This document shows positions 1 to 11,100 of a stretch of DNA of 64,000 bases, piece after piece; the first letter of the stretch is position 1, and each line of letters opens with the position of its first letter. The notes beneath the pieces are model-generated. The model worked only from the letters and a program-made list of their open reading frames with translations. It had not been told where the DNA came from and did not search any database. Made by a program: the position numbers and the translations under genes. This stretch comes from Sphingomonas aliaeris (lineage in GTDB: Bacteria > Pseudomonadota > Alphaproteobacteria > Sphingomonadales > Sphingomonadaceae), in assembly GCF_016743815.1 (NCBI RefSeq), contig NZ_CP061035.1:2544501-2608500 (forward strand). Direction: 5' to 3'.

Positions 1-181
1 CGCTCTGCGTCGATCGCGCACCGCCGGCCGCGTCGGTCTTCTGGTCGCGATCCGCCGGGTTCACATGCTCCTGCGCATGCTCGACTTTCAGGTTGGGATA
101 TTCCGCATCGCCTTCGTTGCGGAAGAACAGCGCCTTGCGACCATCGGCGACCAGGACGAACGCGTTATGAGGGACTTGCAT
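1..181 (-). CDS. Host attachment family protein, N-terminal part (runs off window edge)
   Basis: Reading the minus strand from the ATG at 181 gives 60 codons beginning MQVPHNAFVLVADGRKALFF and continuing through NEGDAEYPNLKVEHAQEH and PADRDQKTDAAG, with no stop before the window edge. This matches my recollection of the family named for attachment to host cells (Host_attach), widespread in free-living alphaproteobacteria and of unknown molecular role. It is divergent from serS, so the 138 bases between them should hold both promoters. Only the N-terminal half is visible, so family membership rests on the opening motif. Confidence 0.7.
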   Translation of the reverse strand, partial: MQVPHNAFVLVADGRKALFFRNEGDAEYPNLKVEHAQEHVNPADRDQKTDAAGGARSTQS

Positions 182-319
182 GCTCTGTTCCTTCTCTGTG
201 ATAGCTGCCCGTGCAACGCGCCGCCCCCCGTGACGGTTGCGCGGGGCGCGCGGGCGGCGGTTGCGCCGCCACGCGGGCACCGGTTGCACAGCCGCGCACG
301 CGACGGCATAGCGCAGGCC

Positions 320-1598
<1,279 letters not shown>

Positions 1599-1599
<1 letters not shown>

Positions 1600-2362
1600 T
1601 GCGCATCCTGATCACCAATGACGACGGCTATCACGCCCCCGGCCTGACCGTCCTCGAACATATCGCCGCCGCCTTTTCGGACGATATCTGGGTCGTCGCA
1701 CCGGCGGAGGAGCAATCGGGCGCGGGCCATTCGCTGACGCTCAGCCGCCCGATCCGCGTTCGCAAGCATGCCGACCGGCGCTACGCCGTCGCGGGCACGC
1801 CGACCGATGCGGTGATGATGGCGCTCGCCCGCATCATGAAGGACGATCCGCCCGACCTGATCCTGTCCGGCGTCAATCGCGGGGCCAATCTGGCGGAGGA
1901 CGTGACCTATTCCGGTACCGTTTCCGCCGCGATGGAGGGTGCGCTGGCCGGCGTGCGATCGATCGCGCTCAGCCAAGTCTATGCCCGCGAAGGCATGGGC
2001 GATACCGTCCCGTTCGAAGCCGCCACCGCCTGGGGCCAGCGTGTCCTCGCCCCCTGATCGACGCGCCGCTCGCAGCCCGAACGCTCATCAACGTCAACTT
2101 CCCCGCCTGCGCCGCCGATCAGGTGCAGGGCATCCGCGTCGCCAATCAGGGCCTGCGCGATTATGGCCGGTTGCAGGTCGATACTCGCCGCGACCCGCGC
2201 GGCTACGAATATCACTGGTTCTCGCTCGGCCCGGTCGTGCAGACCCCCGCGCATGCCACCGATCTGGAGGCGGTCGCGGACAATTACGTCTCCGTCACCC
2301 CGCTGCATCTCGATCTGACGCATTACGAATCGGTCGACCTGCTCCACGCCGCATATCGATAG
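1599..2362 (+). CDS. surE: 5'/3'-nucleotidase SurE, with a single-base frameshift at about 2050-2054
   Basis: A metal-dependent nucleoside monophosphatase of stationary-phase survival. It opens with [16 protein letters not shown], whose paired Asp residues bind metal, and has the conserved [18 protein letters not shown] segment. The first frame ends at a TGA just after GQRVLAP. Adding one C to the five-C run at 2050-2054 removes that stop and continues as [18 protein letters not shown] to the stop at 2362, giving about 254 residues, the usual SurE length. It overlaps serS by one base and is followed after 10 bases by a LysM/M23 lipoprotein gene, an order common in proteobacteria. Confidence 0.92.
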
Positions 2363-2372
2363 GAGTCCGGGG

Positions 2373-3530
2373 ATGCGCGGACCGATCGCGGCGCTGGTCG
2401 CCAGCGCACTGCTCGGCGGTTGCATCCCCGCCGGCCGCGAATCGATCCCGCAGCGCCGCCCGGTGCCGCAGCCCGCCGACAATCGCTACCCGCAAGGCGC
2501 CCCGCCGGCCGAAACCGATACGCAGGTCGATCGCTACGAACCGCGCCGCGTGGACGAACCCGTCCGCGCCGCCGAACCCCGCCGCCCCGACAAGCCGCGC
2601 CGCGAAGCGCCTGTCCAGCAGGTCCCAAGCGCCCCGCCCGCGTGGAAGGCACGCCCGGTCACCCCGGATGCGCAGACGGTCCCCGCCACCACCTACACCG
2701 TCCGCGCCGGCGACACGTTGCGCGCCATCGCCGACCGCACCGGCTCCGGCATGGAGGCGATCGCCCGCGCCAACGCGCTGCCGCCGCCCTATGTCGTACG
2801 CACCGGGCAACGGCTCCAGATACCCGCGGGCCGCTATCATCTCGTCCGGCTTGGCGAGACCGGCATCGCCATCGCGCGCGCCTATGGCATCGACTGGTCG
2901 CGCATCGTCACCGCGAACGACCTGCCCGAACCCTATGCCCTGCGCGTCGGCATGCGCATCCTGATCCCCGGCAACGCCCCCGGCCGCTCCAGCATCGAGG
3001 AGCGCGCCTCCGCCTTTAGGATCGACGTCGACGACCTCGTTACCGGCAGCAGTCCCGCGATCGCCGCGACGCAAAGCCCCGCCAGGCCGACCACCTCGCC
3101 CACCCGCGTGCTGCCGCCGACCACCCCGTTCAAGGAACCGGATCGCCTGCGCGGCGGGTTCGTCTGGCCGGTGCAGGGCCGCGTGGTCGGCAAATTCGGC
3201 CCCGGCGCCAGCGGCGAGCGCAATAACGGCATCAAGATCGCAGTCCCCATCGGCACGCCCATCAAGGCGGCCGCGGACGGCGTCGTAGCCTATGCCGGGG
3301 ACGAGATCGCGGCGCTCGGCGGCCTCGTCATTGTCAAGCACGGCGATGGCTGGACGACTGTCTACGGCCATGCCAGCCGCCTGCTCGTCCAGCGCGGACA
3401 GGCGGTGAAACGCGGCCAGAAGATCGCATTGTCCGGCGATTCCGGTTTCGCCGACCGCCCCGAACTCCACTTCGAAATGCGCAAGGGCCGCGCGCCGGTG
3501 AACCCCGTCCCGCAACTTCCCGCCAACTAA
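2373..3530 (+). CDS. NlpD-like lipoprotein with LysM repeats and a degenerate M23 domain
   Basis: A probable envelope protein that binds peptidoglycan and activates amidases instead of cutting. It has a lipoprotein signal with lipobox LLGGC (Cys17), a Pro/Arg-rich linker, a LysM module near residues 108-152 (TYTVRAGDTLRAIADRTG), a second LysM-like module near 155-200, and a C-terminal M23 (LytM) domain from about 265 (FVWPVQGRVVGKFG to ELHFEMRKGRAPVNP). The first M23 zinc motif, normally HxxxD, reads NNGIK, and the second keeps only one His (LHF), so zinc binding is probably lost, as in NlpD/EnvC-type activators. It lies directly behind surE, as nlpD does in many proteobacteria. Confidence 0.85.
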   Translation: MRGPIAALVASALLGGCIPAGRESIPQRRPVPQPADNRYPQGAPPAETDTQVDRYEPRRVDEPVRAAEPRRPDKPRREAPVQQVPSAPPAWKARPVTPDAQTVPATTYTVRAGDTLRAIADRTGSGMEAIARANALPPPYVVRTGQRLQIPAGRYHLVRLGETGIAIARAYGIDWSRIVTANDLPEPYALRVGMRILIPGNAPGRSSIEERASAFRIDVDDLVTGSSPAIAATQSPARPTTSPTRVLPPTTPFKEPDRLRGGFVWPVQGRVVGKFGPGASGERNNGIKIAVPIGTPIKAAADGVVAYAGDEIAALGGLVIVKHGDGWTTVYGHASRLLVQRGQAVKRGQKIALSGDSGFADRPELHFEMRKGRAPVNPVPQLPAN

Positions 3531-3532
3531 AG

Positions 3533-3625
3533 CCCCTCCCCTTCAGGGGAGGGGTTGGGGTGGGGCCGACCAGCAATGCCGACCTCTACGAGACATCCCC
3601 ACCCCACCTCCCCTGAAGGGGAGGC
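3533..3625. repeat. REP-like paired palindromic element
   Basis: Between the NlpD-like gene and tyrS. The left arm is a perfect hairpin: CCCCTCCCC at 3533-3541, loop TTCA, GGGGAGGGG at 3546-3554. The right arm at 3607-3624 is CCTCCCC, TGAA, GGGGAGG. The two arms with their GGTTGGGGTGGGG / CCCCACCCC flanks are mutually inverted, the layout of a paired REP (BIME-like) element. The element type is inferred from structure and from two similar copies in this window. Confidence 0.7.
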
Positions 3626-3680
3626 GCGTTTATTGAAGGTGTTCCGGAGTTCGCCAAAACCCGCTAAGCGCCCCGGCATC

Positions 3681-4922
3681 ATGACCGAGCACCAATCCCC
3701 CCTGCTGCGCACCCTCGCCGACCGCGGCTATATCCACCAGACCACCGATGCGGCGGCGCTCGACGCGCTCGCGCAGACGCAGGTCGTGCCCGGCTATATC
3801 GGCTTCGATCCGACCGCGCCGTCGCTGCACGTCGGCAGCCTCGTGCAGATCATGCTGCTCCGCCGCCTGCAGCAGACGGGGCACAAGCCGATCGTCCTGA
3901 TGGGCGGCGGCACCGGGAAGATCGGCGATCCCAGCTTCAAGGACGAGGCGCGCAAGCTGCTCGGCGAAGAGGGCATCCAGTCCAACGTCGCGTCGATCAA
4001 ACGCATCTTCGAACGCTTCCTGACGTTCGCGCCGGAGGGTGAGACGGGCGGCCCCACCGACGCGATCATGCTCGACAATGCCGAATGGCTCGACGCGCTG
4101 GAATATATCCCGTTCCTGCGCGATGTCGGGCAACATTTCTCGGTCAACCGCATGCTCAGCTTCGACAGCGTCAAGCTGCGGCTGGACCGCGAACAGTCGC
4201 TCAGCTTCCTCGAATTCAACTATATGATCCTGCAGGCGTACGATTTCCTCGAACTGTCGCGTCGCGCCGGATGCCGGCTGCAGATGGGCGGCAGCGATCA
4301 ATGGGGCAATATCGTCAACGGCATCGAATTGTCGCGCCGCATGGACGGCACCGAAGTCTACGGCATCACCACCCCGCTGATCACCACCGCGGATGGCGGA
4401 AAGATGGGCAAGACCATGTCGGGTGCGGTCTGGCTGCACGAGGACCAGTTGCCGCATTTCGATTACTGGCAGTTCTGGCGCAACACCGACGACCGCGATG
4501 TCGGCCGTTTCCTGCGCCTGTTCACCGATCTGCCGCTGGACGAGATCGCCCGGTTGGAATCGCTGGAAGGTGCCGGCATCAACGAAGCGAAGAAGATCCT
4601 CGCCAACGAAGCGACGGCGATGTGCCGCGGCTGCGCGGCCGCCGACGAAGCGGCGGAAACCGCGCGTCGTACCTTCGAGGAAGGCTCGGTCGGCGGATCG
4701 CTCCCGACCTTTGTCGTGTCCGCTCCGATCGCGGTGATCGATGCGCTGATCGGCCTCGGCTTCGCGAAATCGAAGGGCGAGGCGCGCCGCCTGATCCAGG
4801 GCGGCGGCGCGCGCGTCGGCGGGGAAAAGGTCACGGACGAGGCGATGACGATCACCGTCGGCGCCGATTCCGTAGCGATCGCCGCGGGCAAGAAGAATCA
4901 CGGATTGCTCGTCGCCGGCTGA
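3681..4922 (+). CDS. tyrS: Tyrosyl-tRNA synthetase
   Basis: Charges tRNA-Tyr. At 413 residues it has the bacterial TyrRS length. It has the class I HIGH-type motif as HVGS ([14 protein letters not shown]), the tyrosine-pocket region ([20 protein letters not shown]), the KMSKS-type loop as KMGKTMSG, and a C-terminal S4 RNA-binding domain ([20 protein letters not shown]). The ATG at 3681 ([20 protein letters not shown]) fits the family start; the frame stays open further upstream but only through the repeat. A hairpin follows at once. Confidence 0.97.
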   Translation: MTEHQSPLLRTLADRGYIHQTTDAAALDALAQTQVVPGYIGFDPTAPSLHVGSLVQIMLLRRLQQTGHKPIVLMGGGTGKIGDPSFKDEARKLLGEEGIQSNVASIKRIFERFLTFAPEGETGGPTDAIMLDNAEWLDALEYIPFLRDVGQHFSVNRMLSFDSVKLRLDREQSLSFLEFNYMILQAYDFLELSRRAGCRLQMGGSDQWGNIVNGIELSRRMDGTEVYGITTPLITTADGGKMGKTMSGAVWLHEDQLPHFDYWQFWRNTDDRDVGRFLRLFTDLPLDEIARLESLEGAGINEAKKILANEATAMCRGCAAADEAAETARRTFEEGSVGGSLPTFVVSAPIAVIDALIGLGFAKSKGEARRLIQGGGARVGGEKVTDEAMTITVGADSVAIAAGKKNHGLLVAG

Positions 4923-4923
4923 C

Positions 4924-4952
4924 GATATCGACCCGGAATGGGTCGATATCGC
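4924..4952 (+). terminator. Hairpin after tyrS
   Basis: A perfect 12-bp inverted repeat, CGATATCGACCC at 4924-4935 and its complement at 4941-4952 with a 5-base loop, begins two bases after the tyrS stop. There is no T run, so it is either a weak terminator or an RNA-stabilising hairpin. Confidence 0.5.
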
Positions 4953-5064
4953 TCGGTTCACCGCGTTTTCCCTGCGGTACGTTTCGTTAAGCAGGTTCCT
5001 TTCGGCCCGCTTTACGCCTCCCCCATAGCGTCGGTAATGCGTTCACTTGGGGGATTATCCAAAC

Positions 5065-5382
5065 ATGGCCTCGGGCAATACCGCCTATGCCGAAAGCCGC
5101 GCGACACCGCGCGACGAAGTCCATTACCGCGCCCGCGGTTTCGGGCCGGACGCGCGTGCGTTGTCGCTGCTGATCGTCAACATTTCCGCACAGGGGCTGA
5201 TGGCGCGCTACGATAACGATCTGCCGGTCGGCGCCCGACTGCGCGTCACACTGCCGATCGTCGGCGTCGTCGCGGCACAGGTGCGCTGGTCGCTCGGCGG
5301 CCGCATCGGCTGCGAACTCGATCATCCGATAGGTCAGGCCGATTATTTCGACCTGCTCGCGGTGCTGATCAAAGCCAAGTAA
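5065..5382 (+). CDS. PilZ domain protein
   Basis: A 105-residue single-domain protein resembling PilZ, the c-di-GMP-binding beta-barrel. The N-terminal stretch (ESRATPRDEVHYRARGFG) corresponds to the Arg-rich switch and is followed by LLIVNISAQGLMAR, which resembles the D/NxSxxG motif. RWSLGGRIGCELDHPI closes the barrel as in other short alphaproteobacterial PilZ proteins. The ATG at 5065 is preferred over an in-frame TTG at 5047 because a GGGGG ribosome-binding stretch lies 11-16 bases upstream of it. The first motif is not a canonical RxxxR, so c-di-GMP binding is uncertain. The GGDEF/EAL gene at 14.4 kb is the only other c-di-GMP gene seen. Confidence 0.75.
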   Translation: MASGNTAYAESRATPRDEVHYRARGFGPDARALSLLIVNISAQGLMARYDNDLPVGARLRVTLPIVGVVAAQVRWSLGGRIGCELDHPIGQADYFDLLAVLIKAK

Positions 5383-5388
5383 GCCGAT

Positions 5389-5540
5389 CCTCCCCGGCGA
5401 CGGGGTCCTCCCCGGAACGGGGAGGGGGACCATGAGCATTCAGCGAAATGGTGGTGGGGCCTCTCCACCAGCGAATCGCCCGCGGAAAGCCCCCTCCGCC
5501 AGCCTGCGGCTGCCACCTCCCCGTGCCGGGGAGGATCACC
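5389..5540. repeat. REP-like GC-rich paired palindromes
   Basis: Between the PilZ gene and recG. It holds several GC-rich inverted units such as TCCTCCCCGG...ACGGGGAGGGGG at the left and CCACCTCCCCGTGCCGGGGAGGATC at the right, so the ends are inverted copies of each other. It belongs to the same style of element as those at 3533 and 8018 but is not identical. It may also end recG transcription. Confidence 0.6.
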
Positions 5541-5563
5541 CAGTTCGCCGAAATCTCACCACC

Positions 5564-5589
5564 CGTTCGGGCTGAGCCTGTCGAAGCAC
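5564..5589. repeat. Short dispersed repeat of sphingomonad type
   Basis: The segment CGTTCGGGCTGAGCCTGTCG followed by AAGCAC resembles a short sequence (GGCTGAGCCTGTCGAAG) that I recall as very common between genes in sphingomonad genomes. Only one copy is seen here, so the call rests on recall. Confidence 0.4.
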
Positions 5590-5608
5590 CTGCCCCCCAA
5601 TTTCGCGC

Positions 5609-7669
5609 TCACCCGCTCCGCAGCAACGCCACCCCGGCATCCCGCTCGAACAGATACAATGCCGTCCGCGCCGCCTTACCCCGTTCGCCATCCAGCCCGC
5701 CGTCGCGGTCGATCAGCAACCGCGCATCGTCGGTCGCCACCGGCAACAGGTCGCTCAGCATTTCCGGCGTGGCGATGCGGAACGCCGCCTCGCCCGACTG
5801 CTTCGTGCCGAGCAATTCGCCCGACCCGCGCAGCCTCAAATCTTCTTCCGCAATGCGGAACCCGTCATTCGTCTCGCGCATCAGCGCCAGCCGCGCGCGA
5901 GACGTCTCGCCCAGCGCATTGCCGCGCACCAGCAGACAATTCGACTTGCCCGACCCGCGCCCCACGCGCCCGCGCAACTGATGCAACTGCGCCAGCCCGA
6001 ACCGGTCCGCCGCCTCGATCACGATCAACGTCGCATTGGGCACATCGACGCCCACCTCGATCACGGTCGTCGCGACCAGCACACCCGTCTTCGCCGCGGA
6101 GAAGTCGGACATGACCGCATCCTTTTCCGGCCCCTTCATCCGCCCATGGACCAGCCCGACCCGGTCGCCGAACCGCGCCCGCAGCGTCTCCGCGCGCGCC
6201 TCCGCCGCCGCCAGATCGCTCTTCGCGCTTTCCTCGACCAGCGGACACACCCAATAGGCCTGCCCGCCATCCGACAAATGCCGCGCCAGTGCATCGACCA
6301 CATCGGCCAGCCGGTCCTCCGATATAACCCGCGTCTCGATCGGCTGGCGACCCGGCGGCATTTCGTCCAGCTGGCTGACGTCCATCTCGCCATAATGCGC
6401 CAGCGTCAGCGTGCGCGGGATCGGCGTCGCGGTCATCGCCAGCAGATGCGGCGCGGTCTTCGCCTTGGCCTGCAGCAACATGCGCTGCGCCACGCCGAAG
6501 CGGTGCTGCTCATCCACCACGACCAGCCCCAGATCCTTGTAGGTCACCGCCTCCTGAAAGATCGCATGCGTTCCGATCAGGATATCGATCGTCCCGGCTG
6601 CCAGTCCCATCAACGTCGCCTCGCGGACCTTCCCCTTGTCGCGCCCGGTCAGGATCGCGACCTCGACGCCCAGCCCGGCCAGCTGCCGCCGCAACGTCTC
6701 GTAATGCTGCCGCGCGAGGATTTCGGTCGGCGCCAGCAACGCCCCCTGCGCCCCCGCCTCCACCGCGATCAGCAACGCCATCGCGGCGACCAGAGTCTTG
6801 CCCGATCCGACATCGCCCTGCAGCAGGCGCAGCATCGGCTGCTGCTGCGCAAGATCGCCTTCGATCTCGCGCACCGTCCGCGCCTGCGCACCCGTCAGTT
6901 GGTAGGGCAGCTTCAGCGCGTCGCGCAGCCGTCCGTCTCCCTGCAACGCCCGTCCCCGCCGAGCCCGCGACGATTGCCGGACGAGGCTGAGCGCAAGCTG
7001 GTTGGCGAAGATCTCGTCATAGGCCAGCCGTTCCTTCGCCTTCGCATCCGACGGATCGGCATGCACGCGCGTCAGCGCCTCGCGCCACGCCGGCCATTCG
7101 CGCTTGGCGAGCAGCCCCGGCTCGATCCATTCCGGCAGGTCCGGCGACCGCTCGATCGCCTGCGCGGTCAACTGCCCCATCCGCCGCGACGTGATCCCTT
7201 CCGACAACGGATAGATCGCCTCGCGTTCGCCGGCGTCGGGCGCTTCGTCCAGCGGCAGGCAGTAATCGGGGTGAACGATCTGCAATTCCTGACCGTACAG
7301 TTCCAGCCGCCCCGAAACGCGCCGCTCCTCGCCCAGCGGCGCCAGCTTCTTCGCCCAGCCGGGATGCCCGCCGAAATAGACCAGGCTGACGTAATTTCCC
7401 GCCGCGTCCGTCGCCTGGACGCGCGTCGGCCCGCGTCCGTTGCCCGACCTATAACTCTGTGCGGTCAGCGTGATCGCGATCGTCCGCCCCGCATCCGCCA
7501 TGTCAAGCTCGGTGCGCGGCACGCGGTCGATCCACCCAGTCGGCAGATGAAAGGCGACATCGACGATCCGCCCCAGCCCGAGTCGCTCCAGCGGCTTGGC
7601 CAGTCCCGGGCCGATGCCCTTCAGTGCCGTGACTTCGGCGAACAATGGATTGAGGATATCGGGCCGCAT
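5609..7669 (-). CDS. recG: ATP-dependent DNA helicase RecG
   Basis: Remodels stalled replication forks and branched DNA. At 686 residues it has the full domain set: an N-terminal wedge (LKGIGPGLAKPLERLG, then an OB-fold core near QATDAAGNYVSLVYFGG), helicase Walker A GDVGSGKTLVAAMAL, the DEQH box (VVVDEQHRFGVAQRM), motif III LLAMTATPIPRTL, and the C-terminal QLRGRVGRGSGKSNCLLV segment. It is divergent from sdhE and near mfd, a conserved alphaproteobacterial arrangement that joins two DNA-translocase repair genes. No frameshift. Confidence 0.97.
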   Translation of the reverse strand: MRPDILNPLFAEVTALKGIGPGLAKPLERLGLGRIVDVAFHLPTGWIDRVPRTELDMADAGRTIAITLTAQSYRSGNGRGPTRVQATDAAGNYVSLVYFGGHPGWAKKLAPLGEERRVSGRLELYGQELQIVHPDYCLPLDEAPDAGEREAIYPLSEGITSRRMGQLTAQAIERSPDLPEWIEPGLLAKREWPAWREALTRVHADPSDAKAKERLAYDEIFANQLALSLVRQSSRARRGRALQGDGRLRDALKLPYQLTGAQARTVREIEGDLAQQQPMLRLLQGDVGSGKTLVAAMALLIAVEAGAQGALLAPTEILARQHYETLRRQLAGLGVEVAILTGRDKGKVREATLMGLAAGTIDILIGTHAIFQEAVTYKDLGLVVVDEQHRFGVAQRMLLQAKAKTAPHLLAMTATPIPRTLTLAHYGEMDVSQLDEMPPGRQPIETRVISEDRLADVVDALARHLSDGGQAYWVCPLVEESAKSDLAAAEARAETLRARFGDRVGLVHGRMKGPEKDAVMSDFSAAKTGVLVATTVIEVGVDVPNATLIVIEAADRFGLAQLHQLRGRVGRGSGKSNCLLVRGNALGETSRARLALMRETNDGFRIAEEDLRLRGSGELLGTKQSGEAAFRIATPEMLSDLLPVATDDARLLIDRDGGLDGERGKAARTALYLFERDAGVALLRSG

Positions 7670-7741
7670 GACTATCTGGTGGCCTTACCCCTCCCCGACG
7701 CGCGCCGCCAGCGCCCGCCGGCAATCGTCGTTGGAGTCTGC

Positions 7742-8008
7742 ATGGACCGCGAGATACGCCTGAAACGCCTGCACTTTCGCGCCCACCACCGCGGCGTGAA
7801 GGAAGCCGACCTGCTGATCGGCGGTTTCTTCGATGCCCACGCCCGGAACTGGAGCGAGGATGAAATCGTCCTGTTCGAGGATCTTATGGAGGAACAGGAT
7901 GTCGACATCATGGCCTGGGCAATGGGCATCGAACCCGCGCCGGATCGCTATGCCGGCACGCTGATGGAAGCGATGAAGCTGCTAAACTACGTCCACATCC
8001 CCCGCTGA
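7742..8008 (+). CDS. sdhE: Succinate dehydrogenase FAD assembly factor 2 (SdhE)
   Basis: A small cytoplasmic factor that promotes covalent attachment of FAD to the succinate dehydrogenase flavoprotein. The 88-residue product starts MDREIRLKRLHFRAHHRGVK and contains the RGxKE-type motif (HHRGVKEADLLIGGFF) that contacts the flavoprotein, followed by the acidic helix (FEDLMEEQDVDIMAWAMG) typical of SdhE/Sdh5. The frame is open far upstream only as a shadow of recG; the ATG at 7742 gives the usual family length. It is divergent from recG. Confidence 0.92.
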   Translation: MDREIRLKRLHFRAHHRGVKEADLLIGGFFDAHARNWSEDEIVLFEDLMEEQDVDIMAWAMGIEPAPDRYAGTLMEAMKLLNYVHIPR

Positions 8009-8017
8009 ACCTCATTT

Positions 8018-8145
8018 CTCCCCTCCCTGGAAGGGAGGGGTCAGGGGTGGGTGGAGGCCGGGCGTTACTGCGGCCACACTCTATCAGCCCACCATATCGC
8101 ATGCATCCACCCACCCCCAGCCTCTCCCTTCCAGGGAGGGGAGCC
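8018..8145. repeat. REP-like paired palindromic element before mfd
   Basis: The left arm CCCCTCCCTGGAAGGGAGGGG is at 8020-8040, followed by TCAGGGGTGGGTGG. The right arm CTCTCCCTTCCAGGGAGGGG is near 8122-8141, preceded by CCACCCACCCCC, so the two arms are inverted copies enclosing about 60 unrelated bases. Its right end overlaps the region where the mfd ribosome-binding site should be (GGAGGGGAG about 15 bases before the ATG). Confidence 0.7.
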
Positions 8146-8156
8146 AAGTTGAACCC

Positions 8157-11100
8157 ATGCCCGACCTGAAGAAGATCCTCTCCGCCACCACCCCGATCAC
8201 GCTGTCCGGCGTGCCCGCGGGGTTCGAACCGTGGCTGCTCGCCGATCTCGCGCGCGCCGCCGCGACCCGGGCGGTCTTCATCGCGCCGGACGAAGCTGCG
8301 ATGCGCTCGGTCGCGGCGACGGCGCAGGTCTTCGCGCCGGAGCTGGAGGTGATCGCCTTCCCCGCCTGGGATTGCCTGCCCTACGACCGTGCCAGCCCGA
8401 CGCTGCACGTCATGGCCGAACGCATGGCGACGCTCCACCGCCTGCAACAGCCGACCAAGGCGCCGCAACTGCTCGTCACCACCGCCAACTCCGCTGCACA
8501 GCGCACGCTGACCCCGTTCCGCATCCGGCAACTCGTCACGCGGCTCGCCCCCAAGGCGCGGATCGACCGCGACCGGCTGGCGACGATGTTGCAGGCGAAC
8601 GGCTATGTCCGCGTCGAGACCGTCCACGATTCGGGTGAGTTCGCCGTCCGCGGCGGTCTGGTCGACCTGTTCCCCAGCGGCGAGCCACAGGCCTTGCGCC
8701 TCGATTTCTTCGGCGACGAGATCGAATCCGTCCGCACCTTCGACCCACAGGATCAGCGCACCACCGGCCGCGTCGACGGCTTCACCCTGCTGCCCGCATC
8801 GGAAACGCTGCTGGACGAGGACAGCATCAAGCGCTTCCGCAGCCGCTACCGCGAACGCTTCGGCGCCACCGCGACGGGCGACCCGCTCTATCAGGCGATC
8901 AGCGAGGGCCGCCGCCTGTCCGGCATGGAACATTGGCTGCCGCTGTTCGAGGACAAGATGGCGACGCTGTTCGACCATCTCGGCCCGACCGGGCCCGGCG
9001 GCGCGGTTGTCGTGCGCGACGACGGGGTCATCGCCGCCGCCGAACAGCGGTTCGAGGCGATCACTGACTATCACGACAACCGCGTCCAGGCGCAGCGCAG
9101 CGATCCGGGCAGCTACCGCCCCCTCCCCGCCGACGCGCTATACCTCACCGCGCAGGAGTTCTCGAGCCTTGCCAATGCCTGCCCGACGCACCAGACCGCG
9201 CAGTTCCACGAACCCGAAAGCGCTACCGTCCTCGATTTCCAGGTCGACGGCCCGCGCGATTTCGGCGCCGAGCGCGCGTCCGGCGTCAACGTCTACGATG
9301 CCGTCGTCCACCACCTCAAGACGCTGCAGCGCGACGGCAAGAAGATCATCCTCGCCAGCTATTCGATCGGCGCGCGCGAGCGTCTGTCTTCGCTGCTCGC
9401 CGATCACGGCCTGACCGGCGCGGTCAAGGTCGAAACCTGGCAGGAGGCGCAGGGCGCCGCCGCGAAAGCCGTCGCCCTGCTCGTCCTGCAGCTCGACCAC
9501 GGCTTCACCGCGCCCGACATCGCGCTGCTGACCGAACAGGACATGCTCGGCGACCGGCTCGTCCGCCGCCGCAAGCGCAAGAAATCCGCCGACGCCTTCC
9601 TCGCCGAACTGGCGATGCTCACCCCCGGCGATCTGGTCGTCCACGCCGATCACGGCATCGGCCGCTACGAAGGGCTGACCTCTATCCCCGTGGGCCAGAG
9701 CCCGCACGATTGCGTCGCGCTCAGCTATGCCGGCGGCGACAAGCTGTTTGTCCCCGTGGAAAATCTCGAAGTCCTGTCGCGCTACGGCTCGGACAGCGAG
9801 GGCGCCAGCCTAGACAAACTGGGCGGTGAGGCGTGGCAGCGCCGCAAGTCCCGCATGAAGGAGCGCATCCGCGAGATCGCGGGCGAACTCATCGCCACCG
9901 CCGCCGAACGCGCGCTTCGCCCCGCCGACGTGATCGAGGTCGATTCCGGCTACGCCCAGTTCGTCGATCGCTTCCCGTACGAGGAAACCGACGATCAGGA
10001 TCGTGCGATCAACGATGTGCTGGCGGATCTTGCCAAGGGCACGCCGATGGACCGGCTCGTCGTCGGCGATGTCGGCTTCGGCAAGACCGAAGTCGCCCTG
10101 CGCGCCGCCTTCGCCGCCGCGATGGCCGGCATGCAGGTCGCCATCGTCTGCCCGACGACCCTGCTCGCGCGTCAGCATTTCAACAACTTCTCCGCCCGCT
10201 TCGAAGGCTTCCCGATCAATGTCGGCCGCCTCTCCCGCCTCGTCGGCACCGCAGAGACGAAGGTGACCAAGGACGGCCTCGCCGACGGCCGCATCGACGT
10301 CGTCGTCGGCACGCACGCAATCCTCGCCAGGAATATCGACTTCAAGCGCCTCGGCCTCGTCATCGTCGATGAGGAACAGCGCTTCGGCGTCACGCACAAG
10401 GAACGGCTGAAGGCGCTGAAAAGCGACGTCCACGTCCTCACACTCACCGCCACGCCGATCCCGCGCACGCTCCAGATGGCGATGTCGGGCCTGCGCGAAC
10501 TGTCCGTCATCCAGACCCCGCCGGTCGACCGCCTCGCCGTGCGCACCTACATCATGCCGTGGGACCCGGTCGTCCTGCGCGAGGCGTTGCTGCGCGAACA
10601 TTATCGCGGCGGACAAAGCTTCTTCGTCACCCCGCGCGTCGCCGACATTCCCGCGATCGAGGAATTCATGCGCGATCATGTGCCGGAGGTCCGCGCCGTC
10701 GTCGCGCACGGGCAGATGTCCGCCAGCGAGGTCGAGGAACGCATGTCCGCCTTCTACGACAAGAAGTTCGAGGTGCTCGTTTCCACCACCATCGTCGAAT
10801 CCGGCCTCGACATCCCCAGCGCCAACACGATGATCATCCACCGCGCCGATCGCTTCGGTCTCGCCCAGCTCTACCAGCTGCGCGGACGCGTCGGCCGCGC
10901 CAAGACCCGCGCCTATGCGTACATGACCACCCCCGCCAACCGCATCGTCACCGAAACCGCGGAAAAGCGGCTGAAGATTCTGTCCGATCTCGACAGCCTC
11001 GGCGCTGGCTTCCAACTCGCCAGCCACGATCTCGACATTCGCGGCGCCGGCAATTTGCTCGGCGACGAGCAGTCCGGCCATATCAAGGAAGTCGGCTACG

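Noticed and set aside
3630..4961. Long open frame antisense to tyrS
   Set aside because: Composition is Asp/Arg/Ala-rich without hydrophobic core or motifs, and the opposite strand carries a complete TyrRS. Such shadows are expected in GC-rich DNA.
3533..8145. GC-rich repeats considered as a CRISPR array
   Set aside because: There are no evenly spaced direct repeats or spacers and no cas genes; the units are inverted pairs.
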